Shown here: one piece after another, positions 1 to 10,240 of the stretch
How the letters are laid out: each line of letters begins with the position of its first letter
Position numbering within the stretch: position 1 is the stretch's first letter
Source: Inonotus obliquus
Lineage: Eukaryota > Basidiomycota > Agaricomycetes > Hymenochaetales > Hymenochaetaceae
DNA: 64,000 bases
Direction: 5' to 3'
NCBI GenBank assembly: GCA_032164295.1
Contig: JAJHTX010000002.1
Location: 2,976,001-3,040,000 of the forward strand
Program-made: the position numbers and the translations under genes
The notes under the pieces: generated by a model
Seen by the model: only the letters and a program-made list of their open reading frames with translations
Databases searched by the model: none
What the model was told of the DNA's origin: nothing

Positions 1-636
1 TTCTTGGCTGGGCGGAAGGGGCAACTCCTCCCAAACTACGGGCCCTCTTCGATGATTTCTGCGACTCGAGTACATTCGGATTGCGGTTCGTGATCCACTC
101 AAGCCACGTTGGTTCACTGATTAATTGCTTTTCATTATTGGGGCGCATCACCCTACTCCTGATGACCACTGTCTTCGGAAACACACAGTAAACCCGATCC
201 AGAGTTTTATCTTCTAGCCTGTAGACGTAATGGAGTGCAGCCGAACGAATGTGTGTTTCTCGACGACCTCGGGATGTCAGTGAGCACTTCCATCGCGCAT
301 CAAGAGATTGATCACTGTGTTCTTCCACTCCAGCGTTTATTATTCTGTAGTCTTCCGTATCTCACACACACACTGATAATTGCATTGCACATGCAGGAAC
401 CTGAAAGTGGCGCGAGAACTTGGAATGAAAACAATACGTGGGTACCTCGTTTTTTTCTGACGGCTCGGCTAGTCTCATTTTAACCTTCTTTCGGCTTTGA
501 TTGTCTAATTGCTATTGTATCCCATGAAACGCAATGAACAGACGTCCCTATCGGCGGAGCATTCGCGGCCATTAAAGAGTTGGAGAAGGTCCTGGGAATC
601 GAGTTGACGAGTCCCGGAACAGGGAGTAAAATTTGA
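1..636 (+). CDS. HAD-like hydrolase (epoxide-hydrolase N-domain type), 3' part only
   Basis: The gene enters from the left edge, so only its C-terminal part is visible. Exons that keep one frame are 1-85 (codons from nt 3), 189-275, 397-437 and 542-636. The peptide contains LGLRKPDPEFY (HAD motif III with its lysine), NECVFLDDLG (motif IV acidic pair) and NLKVARELGMKTI, the usual order near the end of HAD-superfamily phosphatase domains such as the N-domain of soluble epoxide hydrolase and ACAD10-like proteins. It ends in ELTSPGTGSKI. The catalytic Asp motif I would lie outside the window, so substrate cannot be judged. The exon 3 donor (GTGGGT at 438) was chosen over GTACCT at 442 because only the former keeps the frame into the last exon. 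Confidence 0.8.
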
Positions 637-3180
637 AGTGTTGATCGACTATAGCACGCGGAGCCACGCTCCCACATTCTTCTTCTATTACTTCAATGAT
701 TCCTCATAGTCCTTCGATATTGTGAATATAAGTGGTTGCCCAGTGCCCGACTAAGAATTGCGACTCGCGGTTATCCATTGACTTCTCGAAGACGAGGGAG
801 CAGATTGATTTATTAGCGCAATTGCGGAGATGTCTACGTGTCTATGCTTAGAAAGGCTTATCCTCTGCAGGGGTCTTGTCCTCAAAATAGCTGCCGAGCT
901 ACCCGAGAACAGGCCATGAGGGGAGGGAAGCAAAGACGAAACTCAAAGTTTAGCGAAGATCACAAAGCAGCCCAAAAACAAAACTTACCACTGGAACCTT
1001 CATCAGGAAAGTGTTCTTTACTTTCGGAGTGGTCGAGAGAAACTAACGGTAGTGGAATTGAAGAACCGAGTGCGAGGAAACGAAGCCATAGAAGGAAGAA
1101 GCAACGATAAAAATCGCGGGAATGTGCGGAGGTTGGCAAGAACGAGGAAGACGGTCACCAGAACGAATAGAGCGGGGTCAATGCGAGTGAAAGGTCCTTG
1201 TAAGTACTAACCAAAGTGATGAAGCTCGGGACTGAATGGCTCACGAATATCGCCGCAGTTCCTGCACCGAATGCCCAAAGACTCATGGTAGGTACCCAAC
1301 GTTTGATGGGCTAACATTACATCGATTGGCAGTTCGCAATCAATCACAATGCGATGATAGTGTGGAGAGCATTTCAAGGAAGTGCGGATGAGTCCATTAC
1401 GCGACCGTCGGAGGTTCATGGTAGCGATGCGATGCAGGTAACAAAATAGGTTGGTGAGGAGCGGCGGAGGTTCAAACAGGCAGAAAGATACATCAGAACT
1501 ATTGGCTGTACACGAAGCAACTAGTGAATGCTTACAGAGGCTGACAAGGTGGGTCCTGGCTGGTATACAAAACGCGCCATGGATTATCGACGAGGTGGAG
1601 GTGGAAGTTGGTTGCAGCGTCCTTCCGTCCCGGGTAACGCCGCGTACTCTGAAAATTCCCACGTTTCAAGAAAAGGATACTTCCGAGGACCACAACGATG
1701 AAGATCGCACATTAATTTTTCAATGTACCCTACATAATTCAAACGAATATTAAAATGTCATTTGAGTAACTGATAAAGGATAAATCAATCGCGAGCGTCT
1801 ATCTAGCGAAATATCATATTGCTTTGCACGACGTTTACAGTTTCAGGTTATTGAAAAGAGCCGTATTTTTCATATTGCGCTGAGGCGCCAGAGCACCTCC
1901 AAGAGACAGACACAAGAACGAGTCAATAAACGAAATTGCACGCGCTCAGCGCCGAATCTTCGAGAATAAGGTGGAACATAGTCAGACAGACGCAGTTTCT
2001 GCAGAACAAAGAAGTGAAAAGATTATCTGGACCATGTGCCCACAACTGTAAAGCTACGCGACTACGCAGCAGGGAAGAAGCTAGTCTGAGAGTCCCATTT
2101 AAGTTACATGAGTAGCGTAGGCACCAGGGAGATGATGGTGGTCGTCTTGTATAGCACGTCGCAAGGCTTCGACAGCACCAGAGAGTTCGCGAGTGTTATC
2201 CACTTGCGTAGCTACCCGGTCAAGAAAGTAAGTGCAAGCTGGAAGTGTGCGCCCGTAGCAAGGAGTTGGACGATTCTCTGTCCTTCCACACAAACTTGAA
2301 GGAATTCCAGCATTTCTTGGACCAAGATGCGACTATGCACCAATGATAGAGATGGGTACGTCTACCGTGGATAAGATTATGGCCGTTACCACAACGAAGA
2401 AGTTGCATATCCCAATCTTCACGTCTTCACATAGGAGGGGCTTAGTGCCCGCTTGCACAGGGGTGGCACTGTTATTTCCTGATGTTCTTTGAAGATTTTG
2501 TGCTTTCGTTTCATCGTCCGACCTCATATCTGCCTCTTCGTGTGCAGGTTGAGCCGCATATCCGAGAAGCGGAACAAACAGCTACCTCTGAAATGCCGCT
2601 TCCAATTGTGCGGCTGTGGATAGGGTATCTATCAACGCCGGTTTATTCAGACGTATCATAACACCCAAGTACATGCATACCGTAGTGATGCGAGCCTTAT
2701 GGAGGGGAAATTTGCTCCGAACAGTCCGGATGAGCTTTGACGCAGTGCCAGTGTTAAACAACACTAACATATTAATATTGTTTGTCGTCGAGAAGAGAAT
2801 CAGAAGAAGAAGCTTATTCCGGAATTCCCACGGTGTATTTTCGTGATCGTAACTTGAACGATCGACGTCACTACCACTGTCACACGGTTACGCTGTTGCT
2901 TCACATCCAGCTCAGTGACTACTCTGCCTAGCTTGAAAAATTTGCAAAAAAATAATTACACCCGCGGCAGCATCCACTGGACTGGTCCGTTGCTTGAGCT
3001 TGGAAAATCGGAAGTGTACGTACTCGTTTGGTCTCCCAGCTGCCTTTGCAGTCCTCTGCATCCGACCGTCTCGAGACAGTCCTTACATACTTCCACCATT
3101 TCTCGGTTCTTCCTTGTGGTCTCATCTGGTAGTGTCTTACGCGTTGCGAAATAATTTCACTTACGCTCGGCATTTCCTAG
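637..3180. other. No well-supported gene; scattered weak ORFs
   Basis: This 2.5 kb stretch between the HAD hydrolase and NOP16 contains no ORF I can assign. Two minus-strand stretches look mildly coding. One is an open frame at 1207-1662 that includes a CRNCGDIREPF segment. The other is a pair of offset frames at about 2099-2410 that read as one helical, heptad-like protein with a one-base frame shift between them. Neither has a clear start, splice structure or family. Decayed gene remnants or lineage-specific genes are both possible. Confidence 0.4.
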
Positions 3181-4274
3181 ATGGTGAATCCACGACAACG
3201 CAGAAAGGCACGTTCGTCGTCGCACAGACCTGTAAAGCAGTCAAGAAGGGCAAACAAGCTTCTCAAGAAACAGCCCCGTGTGTGGCGCCTCTTGCGTCTA
3301 TCGAACGCTGTGCAGCTTTGACTGACTTGTCTCTCTCACTCGCAGCAATCAAAGGCCCCAAAGTGCTCCAGGATGCTTGGGACAACCGGAAGACTGTCCG
3401 GCAAAAGTACGTCTACGTTGATGAATGGTTTCATGTGCCGTTATCTTGAACGATTTTCTGCCGTTGATGTCCTGTTATTTCATCACTCAATTTTCACTCT
3501 TGTCTGTTTGTGCTGTGCTGACGTTTCCTGTGTTCCGTTTCACGTTAATCTGAAGTTACGCCGCACTCGGATTGGCGCATACGTTACGCCCAACTGGCTC
3601 AGGTGTACAGGATCGTAGCCGCGTAAATGCCGAAACCAGACTAGAAGGAGACAGGCCGGGACTAGCAGAGGGAGCGGGAAACGAACCGTTGAATGCATCG
3701 CCCGATCCCAAAAAGGATGGTAGGCTACCTCGCGGATTCGGACGAATCATTCGTGATGATTCAGGCGCCATCGTGGACGTGCAGCTCGCTGAAGAAGAGA
3801 TGTCTGATGGAGAAGATGGCTCAAAGGACAAGGACCTGGTCCATTTTGAAATTGAAATTGAGAATTCCAGCAGTCATCCCGAGAGAACGGTAGAGGCATC
3901 TGTGTTGATGTGGCTTCTAGAGAACCGCGGCACAGGAGATCCGGAGAGGAAAGGTGGGAAGGAAGTATTGAAAGGTATGAACTTTAGAATGAATAAGACG
4001 GGGAAGACCGAATGTGTTATTTGCCCAGCATATTGTTTAAATGGCTAACTGACTGTGCATTATTTTTGTAGCACTCGAAGTGGCAACGAAAGCGGAGACG
4101 AAAAGGAGGAGAGGGCCATCATCGGGCGAGATAAGATACCTAACAAAGTTGGTGGAAAGATATGGGAAGGACTACTCGGCGATGTCGAGAGACAGGAAAC
4201 TGAACGTGAATCAGTATTCGGCGGGAGAGCTGAAAAGAGCTGTAGGGAGGGCACAAGCGCTAGAGGGCGTCTAG
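3181..4274 (+). CDS. NOP16: Nucleolar protein 16 (60S ribosome biogenesis)
   Basis: Nop16 is a nucleolar factor in pre-60S particles, needed for 25S/5.8S rRNA maturation. Exons 3181-3277, 3346-3406, 3556-3974 and 4072-4274 give a 259-residue protein. The start MVNPRQRRKARSSSHRPVKQ is the basic Nop16 N-terminus and is followed by PPIKGPKVLQDAWDNRKTV and RQNYAALGLAHTLRPTGSG. The C-terminus has the family signature ERYGKDYSAMSRDRKLNVNQ with the GELKRAVGRA tail. Introns are 67, 149 and 97 nt and use GT-AG borders. The ATG at 3181 starts directly in the conserved basic peptide, so the start is firm. The middle part is acidic and lower in complexity, as usual for the family. Confidence 0.93.
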
Positions 4275-4742
4275 CATCAGTGTTGTGGGTGTGGATCGAG
4301 GAGGCTTGAGCAGGGAAGTGGGAGCAGATCGCTATAGAGATCTGCGGCGGAAAATACAAGGAAGAAAAAGAAAATTGACTTGATCGGGCGTCTAATAAAG
4401 GAAAAGTAACCCAAGTTGACCAATTACGTACAGGTACCAAGATAGGTGTAACTCCGACTCGAGGCATGAATTTATAAAATTCCCAGGCTCTCCCCGTCTC
4501 TTGGCTCCTGCTCCAGAGTCTCCTCGATCGGGTACAGTCCTCACTGCACGGCACGGAAGTCGAAGTCTCCTCCACTCGAAGGCACAGCGGGGTCACACCA
4601 TTTTTTTAAACCTTGTAGTAAAATAATAAATATTGGTGCTGATCATGATCATCGAGGGATATGGTATTGCACTAATGTCGAGGAGGCTTCCGTGCGGAAA
4701 ATCCACCGAAGCCTGCTTCCAACTTTGATATAAATATAAATA

Positions 4743-4850
4743 CTCTCTCTTTCAGTAGCCTCCCTTTCTATACTCTCTCCTCCCTACCTACGCCCGCCTC
4801 TCTCTTGCGCCCTCCTCTCTCCTTTTCTCCCCTCTACCATCTGTCAAGCT
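4743..4850 (+). promoter_or_regulatory. Pyrimidine-rich leader/core promoter tract before the Zn2Cys6 gene
   Basis: About 100 nt directly upstream of the ATG at 4852 are almost only C and T on the coding strand. Such CT-rich blocks just before transcription start sites are typical of highly or constitutively expressed fungal genes. Part of the block could also lie in the 5' leader. The rest of the gap from 4275 to 4742 holds nothing else I recognise. Confidence 0.5.
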
Positions 4851-4851
4851 A

Positions 4852-7758
4852 ATGGCATCCAAATCAGAGAATTCAAGACGTTAGCTCCTCCTCCTCGTCC
4901 TCCCCTTCTTATACTAACCTCACCTCTCACTAGCATCTACACGCCGGAACTCTTCTCACCCTAAATCATCCAGGCAGCAGTTCAGCGCTTGCGGAGCATG
5001 TCGAATGCGTAGGTAAGCATCTCTCTTTCATGCCATGTTTATCCTAGTATCGTCATTGACGCCTCGAATGCTTCTATCTGAGGATAGAGTACGATGTGAT
5101 CTCAAGGACTTGCAGGCCGCAAATCCATCAACGGGAATTCCCTCGTGCTCCAACTGTCAAGAAAGGGGCCTTAAATGCGTGTAGGTCTCTCATCATTCAT
5201 ATTTCGTGGCTTAATGTCTCATTATTGTTTAGGGACGAGTTCGCCGAGGTCAAGGCAGTCAAACTCCTCCGCCGTGGCCGGCGACTGCAGCAAGTGGAGT
5301 GTGTCTCTTATCTCCAGTATCAATCATCCAGTCCAGTTCTCAATTTATACTAGGGCCGTATATGGAAAGTCCGCCACGGATGATGACCGACGTTATACGC
5401 CGTTAGGCGCAGCTCTCTCCCAACCAAGTTGTATACCAAGGCTTCGACCTGAATTCCTCTCCTCATCGTTCTTCCAAGCGTTCCTGACACAACGTACGCA
5501 TTCGTTCTTGTCTACCAAGGCCCTGTTCCGGCGCCCGTTGAAACGGTTCCTGACCCTTGAATTGCAGGCCCGATCATCGACCGTCTCGAATTTTCTTGCA
5601 GATTTTATGACGCTCACAGAGGCAACCCCAATGCCCTCGGCAGCATCGGGCAGCTGATTTGTCTCGTTCTCTCGGTTTGGGCAGCAAGTTTCGGTGTCAA
5701 TGAGGCAGGCGAACCTGAACCTCACGTCGAATTGCAGGCGACTCAGATACGGAAAGAGCGTACTAATATGATGGCTCAGGAGCTATTGCAATTAATTGAT
5801 GTCCACGGCGTGTTGAGAAAGCCGACCTGTGAGAAGCTTCATGCATGTTTATGGATTTATTCAATCATATTAATCTTTGGCGCCTCGCTCGCCACTACCA
5901 GGGGACGGCGTTCGGCTACTATTGCTACTTTTGCCTTTGACAGAAGGTAAGTAGGTTCTATAGCTATCTCTCTATGCACATGCTGAGTGCACAACCGCTT
6001 AGATGTGCAGTCTCCAATGGAAAGACTTGCCATGTATGAATCAGCTGTCAACCAGGTGTATACCCTGTGTAGTCTTGCATCCGTGACTTCCGTCAACAGT
6101 GGCCAGGGTGAATATGTGGACAGTGCTGTTCGTGCACGCATCTTCTGGTACGCCCACGTACATGAAGGCATTACCACTGGTCTCCGAGGAGGCCGCCTAT
6201 TGCTGTACGTGCCTAGGTGCTTGTACGTCACTATTTTAGCTGAAATACCTTTCTGAAGATCGGAGGAAGACCTCGATGCTTTTCAAGCCACACTCCCGTC
6301 AATGCCATCCGTTGATGCACATGTACCGCAAGCGGCTCTGGCGTTCTCTTCTGCATATCGATACGCGAAAATCCCACTTCGTCTCTCAACGATTTGTCGG
6401 CAAGTACATTCTTGCTTAACTGGGCCAAAGGCACGCCAGGCCAATGAAATTGATGCGGCTCGTCTGCATGAGGCCTGGAACGGCCTCGCAGGCGCATGGG
6501 AGGCTCTAGATGCAATGCGACAACTTGGATCTGAAGATTTCTTCCAGCCTCAAGATACAGAAATGTTTATTGAAGCAGAGAGATTTGTTGATGGATGGCA
6601 GGTAAGCAAGAGTTCTTTTATGCTTACGACGCAGTTAGTGACTCTCAGTGCCGCAGATTCTCATATTTGAATGCCGTACGTTGATCTCCCTATTTAATAT
6701 AGTGGCATTTAGCTTATCGCTTAACAGTCAACGTTATTCGAGAGGCTCTCAAACAGCGTTTGGTTGGATGCTCAAGCTCGATAGAAACTACCTTTCTTTC
6801 GGGTGGAAGTCGCTCGCCACGATTCACACAGGTTGCGCAGCTCCATACGTTTGCGGAGACACGTTGCCGACAATACGCACGCCTTGTAGTTGACATTGCT
6901 AAGAAGCATCTTCGCAGTTCTTTCTTTGAATACGATGCTTCGCTAGTGCGTGATGGATGCTTCTTTGCAGGACTGCTACTTGCGGGCGACTCTGGAACTG
7001 AAGAGGATATCGCTGTGTGTATTCAGGCACTCCGCGATATGCGCTGGGCATTCTCGAAGAGCGCAGAGCGGGAGCACACGCTCAAGATGTTATGGGAGCA
7101 AAGAATGGCTTCGGATGGATTAAGAAGAGGGAATGGAGAACTCCGAAGAGATCTTTCGCAGTCCTCGGGACCTTCTCCATTCATTAGCTCGAATTCTACG
7201 ACATCCGAAAGCCGCTTGCGCCATCAACCTCCCCCCCTGTTGATCGCACACGCTACGAACACGATGCACAATTCGGCGCCAAATACTGCTGTAACTGAAG
7301 ATGGGTGGACTATGATCCCGAAGCTCTCGCCTTATGGCGGGCATTCTCATCGCTCCTCTTCTGGCTCTCCGCCGTTCGTTCACGCTGCTCCCCAAAAGGT
7401 GGAAGCTATCGAGACGACATTGATGCTAGCACCGCCTGTTAACGACCCCTTGTACTACCAACAAACGATTACAGATATGGATACATTCGCATACTCGATT
7501 GTTCCGAACACTTCGGGATCACCTCCCCGTTCGCCTCATGATTTTACACCGCCGCGTTCATCCGCCGGGATGTCTAGCTCGTCCCTCACATACACTGATA
7601 CCAGCAGTACGTATTTCGACTCTGCCGGTGCTCCGATATTCGCTGTGTCTCCTCCCGGATCGGCCCGGGGTGCCGTTGACGGGACCCCCCTACCATTGGA
7701 CAAAGGAGTGCCATATCAGACGAACTACAATGCTACCCAATTCTACGTTACCCCATGA
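4852..7758 (+). CDS. Zn(II)2Cys6 fungal transcription factor
   Basis: Eleven exons (4852-4879, 4934-5012, 5088-5180, 5233-5298, 5354-5493, 5568-5828, 5902-5946, 6003-6204, 6259-6601, 6657-6675, 6728-7758) join in frame into about 768 residues. After a short Ser/Arg-rich N-terminus comes the binuclear zinc cluster FSACGACRMRRVRCD, a 16-residue loop, then CSNCQERGLKCV. The spacing is Cx2Cx6Cx16Cx2Cx6C, with an unusually long loop between Cys3 and Cys4. A basic linker (KLLRRGRRLQQVE) follows. The middle region (PIIDRLEFSCRFYDAHRGN, GQLICLVLSVWAASFGVNE) resembles the fungal-specific regulatory domain of basidiomycete zinc-cluster proteins. The last 200 residues are Ser/Pro-rich and likely form an activation region. 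Targets are unknown. The small exons at 4852 and 6657 are inferred only from phase and consensus. Confidence 0.85.
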
Positions 7759-8854
7759 TAGAACCAACCAAAGAGACCCCAAGATTCTTTTTTTACGCCA
7801 GTACGACGGACCACCGTTCTAGACAATTCACACCACTGCTTCTCGTGAGCGCAAATTTTGTAGTAAATTACCCAACAAGTTCCACGGAATTGCTTTAGTG
7901 TTATCCTCGCATTTATTTCGAACATTGACCTTGTGGACAATCTAGCACACGCTGGACGATTTTTACACGTAACTTAGCTGTAGTATTTTTTTGATGTTAT
8001 CTATACTAGTTATGCACGTGAGATTATTGATGTGACATTGACATGTAATCGGAGATCGGTGAATCCGTAACGCCTGTGATAAATGGCACTAAGAAGGGAA
8101 CCAGTAGCATATTCAAGTCAAGCAAGCTCCCTGCCCAGAAGTACTTTTACTAGCTTCTATTGCAGATCTCGCAGACAAAAAGGGAAGGTCAGCCGTCAAG
8201 ATCGTGAAACAACTGATCTCCGTGCTTTCTCTTTTGGGAATGTCCAATCACGGGGCAGCACCCAATAGCCATCCAATCCAATCGTGCAACAGCTTTGATT
8301 ACTTTCCATAAACAGTATCATTCTCCCATGCCTACCCTGATAGGCTGAACGTTCAAGGTCTAATTCATTTAATTATCTGGTATAATCTAGCCAATCAATC
8401 GAGCCAAGCGTTATTTCCTAGATACATTAAGATTGAGACATGACTAATTTAGTTCAACAACAATGTCGATCACTCTCCTTTGATGCCGATCATCCTCTTG
8501 AACATATAAGCATACCATATCGGGCAACGTGCTGTGCTCAGTCACACATGTGATTGTTTATCCGCAGCCAGCTTTGTGTTAAATTCCATTGCCTGTCGTA
8601 ACCCAAGGCTCGCGATGGACCTGAATCGCATGTCACTGAAGGAAAATAGACCATCAGAACGCGGAAAAGATAGGTACAACGAGCGTCGTCTTTACATAAA
8701 GACAATTATACGGTATACGGCATCATAATGAAGAAAAAAGAGAATGGATCACGTGGAGCGGACACCCGCAAAATCATGTGCTCTTGTCTTCTATCGCCGA
8801 CACCGACATCAGACGGACACTCGCAAGTCCACCTCAGTCGTCGCCCCTCTACTC
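7759..8854. other. Intergenic region, nothing recognised
   Basis: About 1.1 kb separates the zinc-cluster gene from PEX13. I found no ORF with coding character, no RNA gene and no clear repeat. It must contain the 3' end of the first gene and the promoter of the second. Confidence 0.5.
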
Positions 8855-9997
8855 ATGGTCTCTCCCCCCAAGCCTTGGGAGCGAGGCACAGCGGCCGCCG
8901 CATCAATCGCACCCTCCATTTCTGCTGCATCAACTTCAACAGCCGTCTCTACTCCTGCTCCAGGTGATTCTACCGGATCTTCCACTCCAGCTCGTCCGCC
9001 AGCTCTGTCGAACGCACCTCAGCCCTACTCATCAGTGTCATCGCCATACTCTGCATCATCATCATCGACGTATAACAGACTTGGCTCCTCTTACTCTCCC
9101 TATGGCGGTGGCTATGGAAGCATGTATGGTAGTGGGATGTACGGTGGAATGTATGGTGGAATGGGCATGGGATACGGCATGAATAGCATGGGATACGGGA
9201 TGAATGGGCTCTACAGCGGTGGCTACGGAATGCCTGGAATGCCCATGGACCCAAATAATCCGTCTCTCACGCAACAGCTCGAATCGACGACTCAGCATAC
9301 CTTCGCTCTTCTTCATTCTATCGTACAGACGTTCACGGGATTATCCCAGATGCTAGAATCAACCTTCATGGCTACTCATTCTTCTTTCTTCGCCATGGTT
9401 GGTCTCGTCGATCAGTTCGCCCACCTTCGAAACGCATTAGGAAGTGTACTGGGTCTGTTTGGGCTTCTGCGCTGGCTTAAAGAGCTGATAACCGGGAAGA
9501 GAAGCTCGAATCCGATGCAGAACGAATTTCAGTCATTTGTGAATGGAAAACCTGTCCAGAACGCCGCGGCGCCGCCTGCACCTAAACCCTCGAAGAAACC
9601 CATTATTATCTTCTTCCTCGCCATAGTCGGAATACCATACGCTATGCATAGGCTTATCAGGGTGCTTTCGCAGCGAATACCGCCCCAAAACGTACTTCAA
9701 GGCGCAAGTGGCAATCTTCTCGATCCTTCCCAGCTTCAGTTCGCTCGTGCGAAGTATGCGTTCTCAGCGGCGAGTCCCGTCGAACTTTCTTTGAAGGAAA
9801 ACGAAATTGTCGCAGTTATGGGCAAATTGGACCCGGCTAGCGGGATGGAAGTAGACCCACGAACAGAGGTGGCGACTGAGTGGTGGAAGGGCCGAACCCG
9901 TGATGGCAGGGAAGGCTGGTTGCCGAGTAAATGGGTTGAGGTGTTGGAGAAGAAAGGGCAGGAATCGCAGGTTATCCCCCCAAAGGTAGTTGAGTGA
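8855..9997 (+). CDS. PEX13: Peroxin 13, peroxisomal docking complex SH3 protein
   Basis: Pex13 sits in the peroxisomal membrane with Pex14 and docks the Pex5/Pex7 import receptors. The 380-residue intronless frame starts MVSPPKPWERG, the conserved Pex13 N-terminal motif, so I chose the ATG at 8855 over the open frame that continues upstream from 8744. Next come a Ser/Ala/Pro-rich stretch and a Gly/Tyr/Met-rich segment (SPYGGGYGSMYGSGMYGG), the low-complexity YG region known from this family. Then come the conserved membrane region (TQHTFALLHSIVQTF to LRWLKELITGK) and a hydrophobic segment (KPIIIFFLAIVGIPYAMHRL). A C-terminal SH3 domain lies at about residues 296-362 (ARAKYAFSA, VELSLKENEIVAV, WWKGRTRDGREGWLPSKWVE). 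All expected domains are present. Confidence 0.95.
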   Translation: MVSPPKPWERGTAAAASIAPSISAASTSTAVSTPAPGDSTGSSTPARPPALSNAPQPYSSVSSPYSASSSSTYNRLGSSYSPYGGGYGSMYGSGMYGGMYGGMGMGYGMNSMGYGMNGLYSGGYGMPGMPMDPNNPSLTQQLESTTQHTFALLHSIVQTFTGLSQMLESTFMATHSSFFAMVGLVDQFAHLRNALGSVLGLFGLLRWLKELITGKRSSNPMQNEFQSFVNGKPVQNAAAPPAPKPSKKPIIIFFLAIVGIPYAMHRLIRVLSQRIPPQNVLQGASGNLLDPSQLQFARAKYAFSAASPVELSLKENEIVAVMGKLDPASGMEVDPRTEVATEWWKGRTRDGREGWLPSKWVEVLEKKGQESQVIPPKVVE

Positions 9998-10240
9998 TCT
10001 TGCCAGTGGAATTAACCTGGTTCCTTTCTTCGTGCATTTTTCAGATTGTTTTGTAAAACTTTCTATATGTGATTTGCGTCTTGTTACTCAGTAATGCCAT
10101 GGTTCTTTCTGTTTTTCCGTCATGGAACTCTTGCGCAGGGGATTGAGTCCGTGTGCGTGACTTGAATTGAATTGAGGCGCGACTTGTAAATGAATCCGTT
10201 GTCGCGCAAGCAATACGCAACTGCACTTTGTACCACTTCC

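Noticed and set aside
1460..1480. GGTTCAAAC, resembling a tRNA B box
   Set aside because: No matching A box, acceptor stem or anticodon arm could be built around it.
4060..4596. 178-codon minus-strand open frame
   Set aside because: It overlaps the NOP16 last exon in antisense and is Ser/Pro-rich with no motif. NOP16 on the plus strand is certain.
8970..9316. Minus-strand frames rich in His and Ser
   Set aside because: They mirror the Gly/Tyr/Met repeat of PEX13 and have no independent support.
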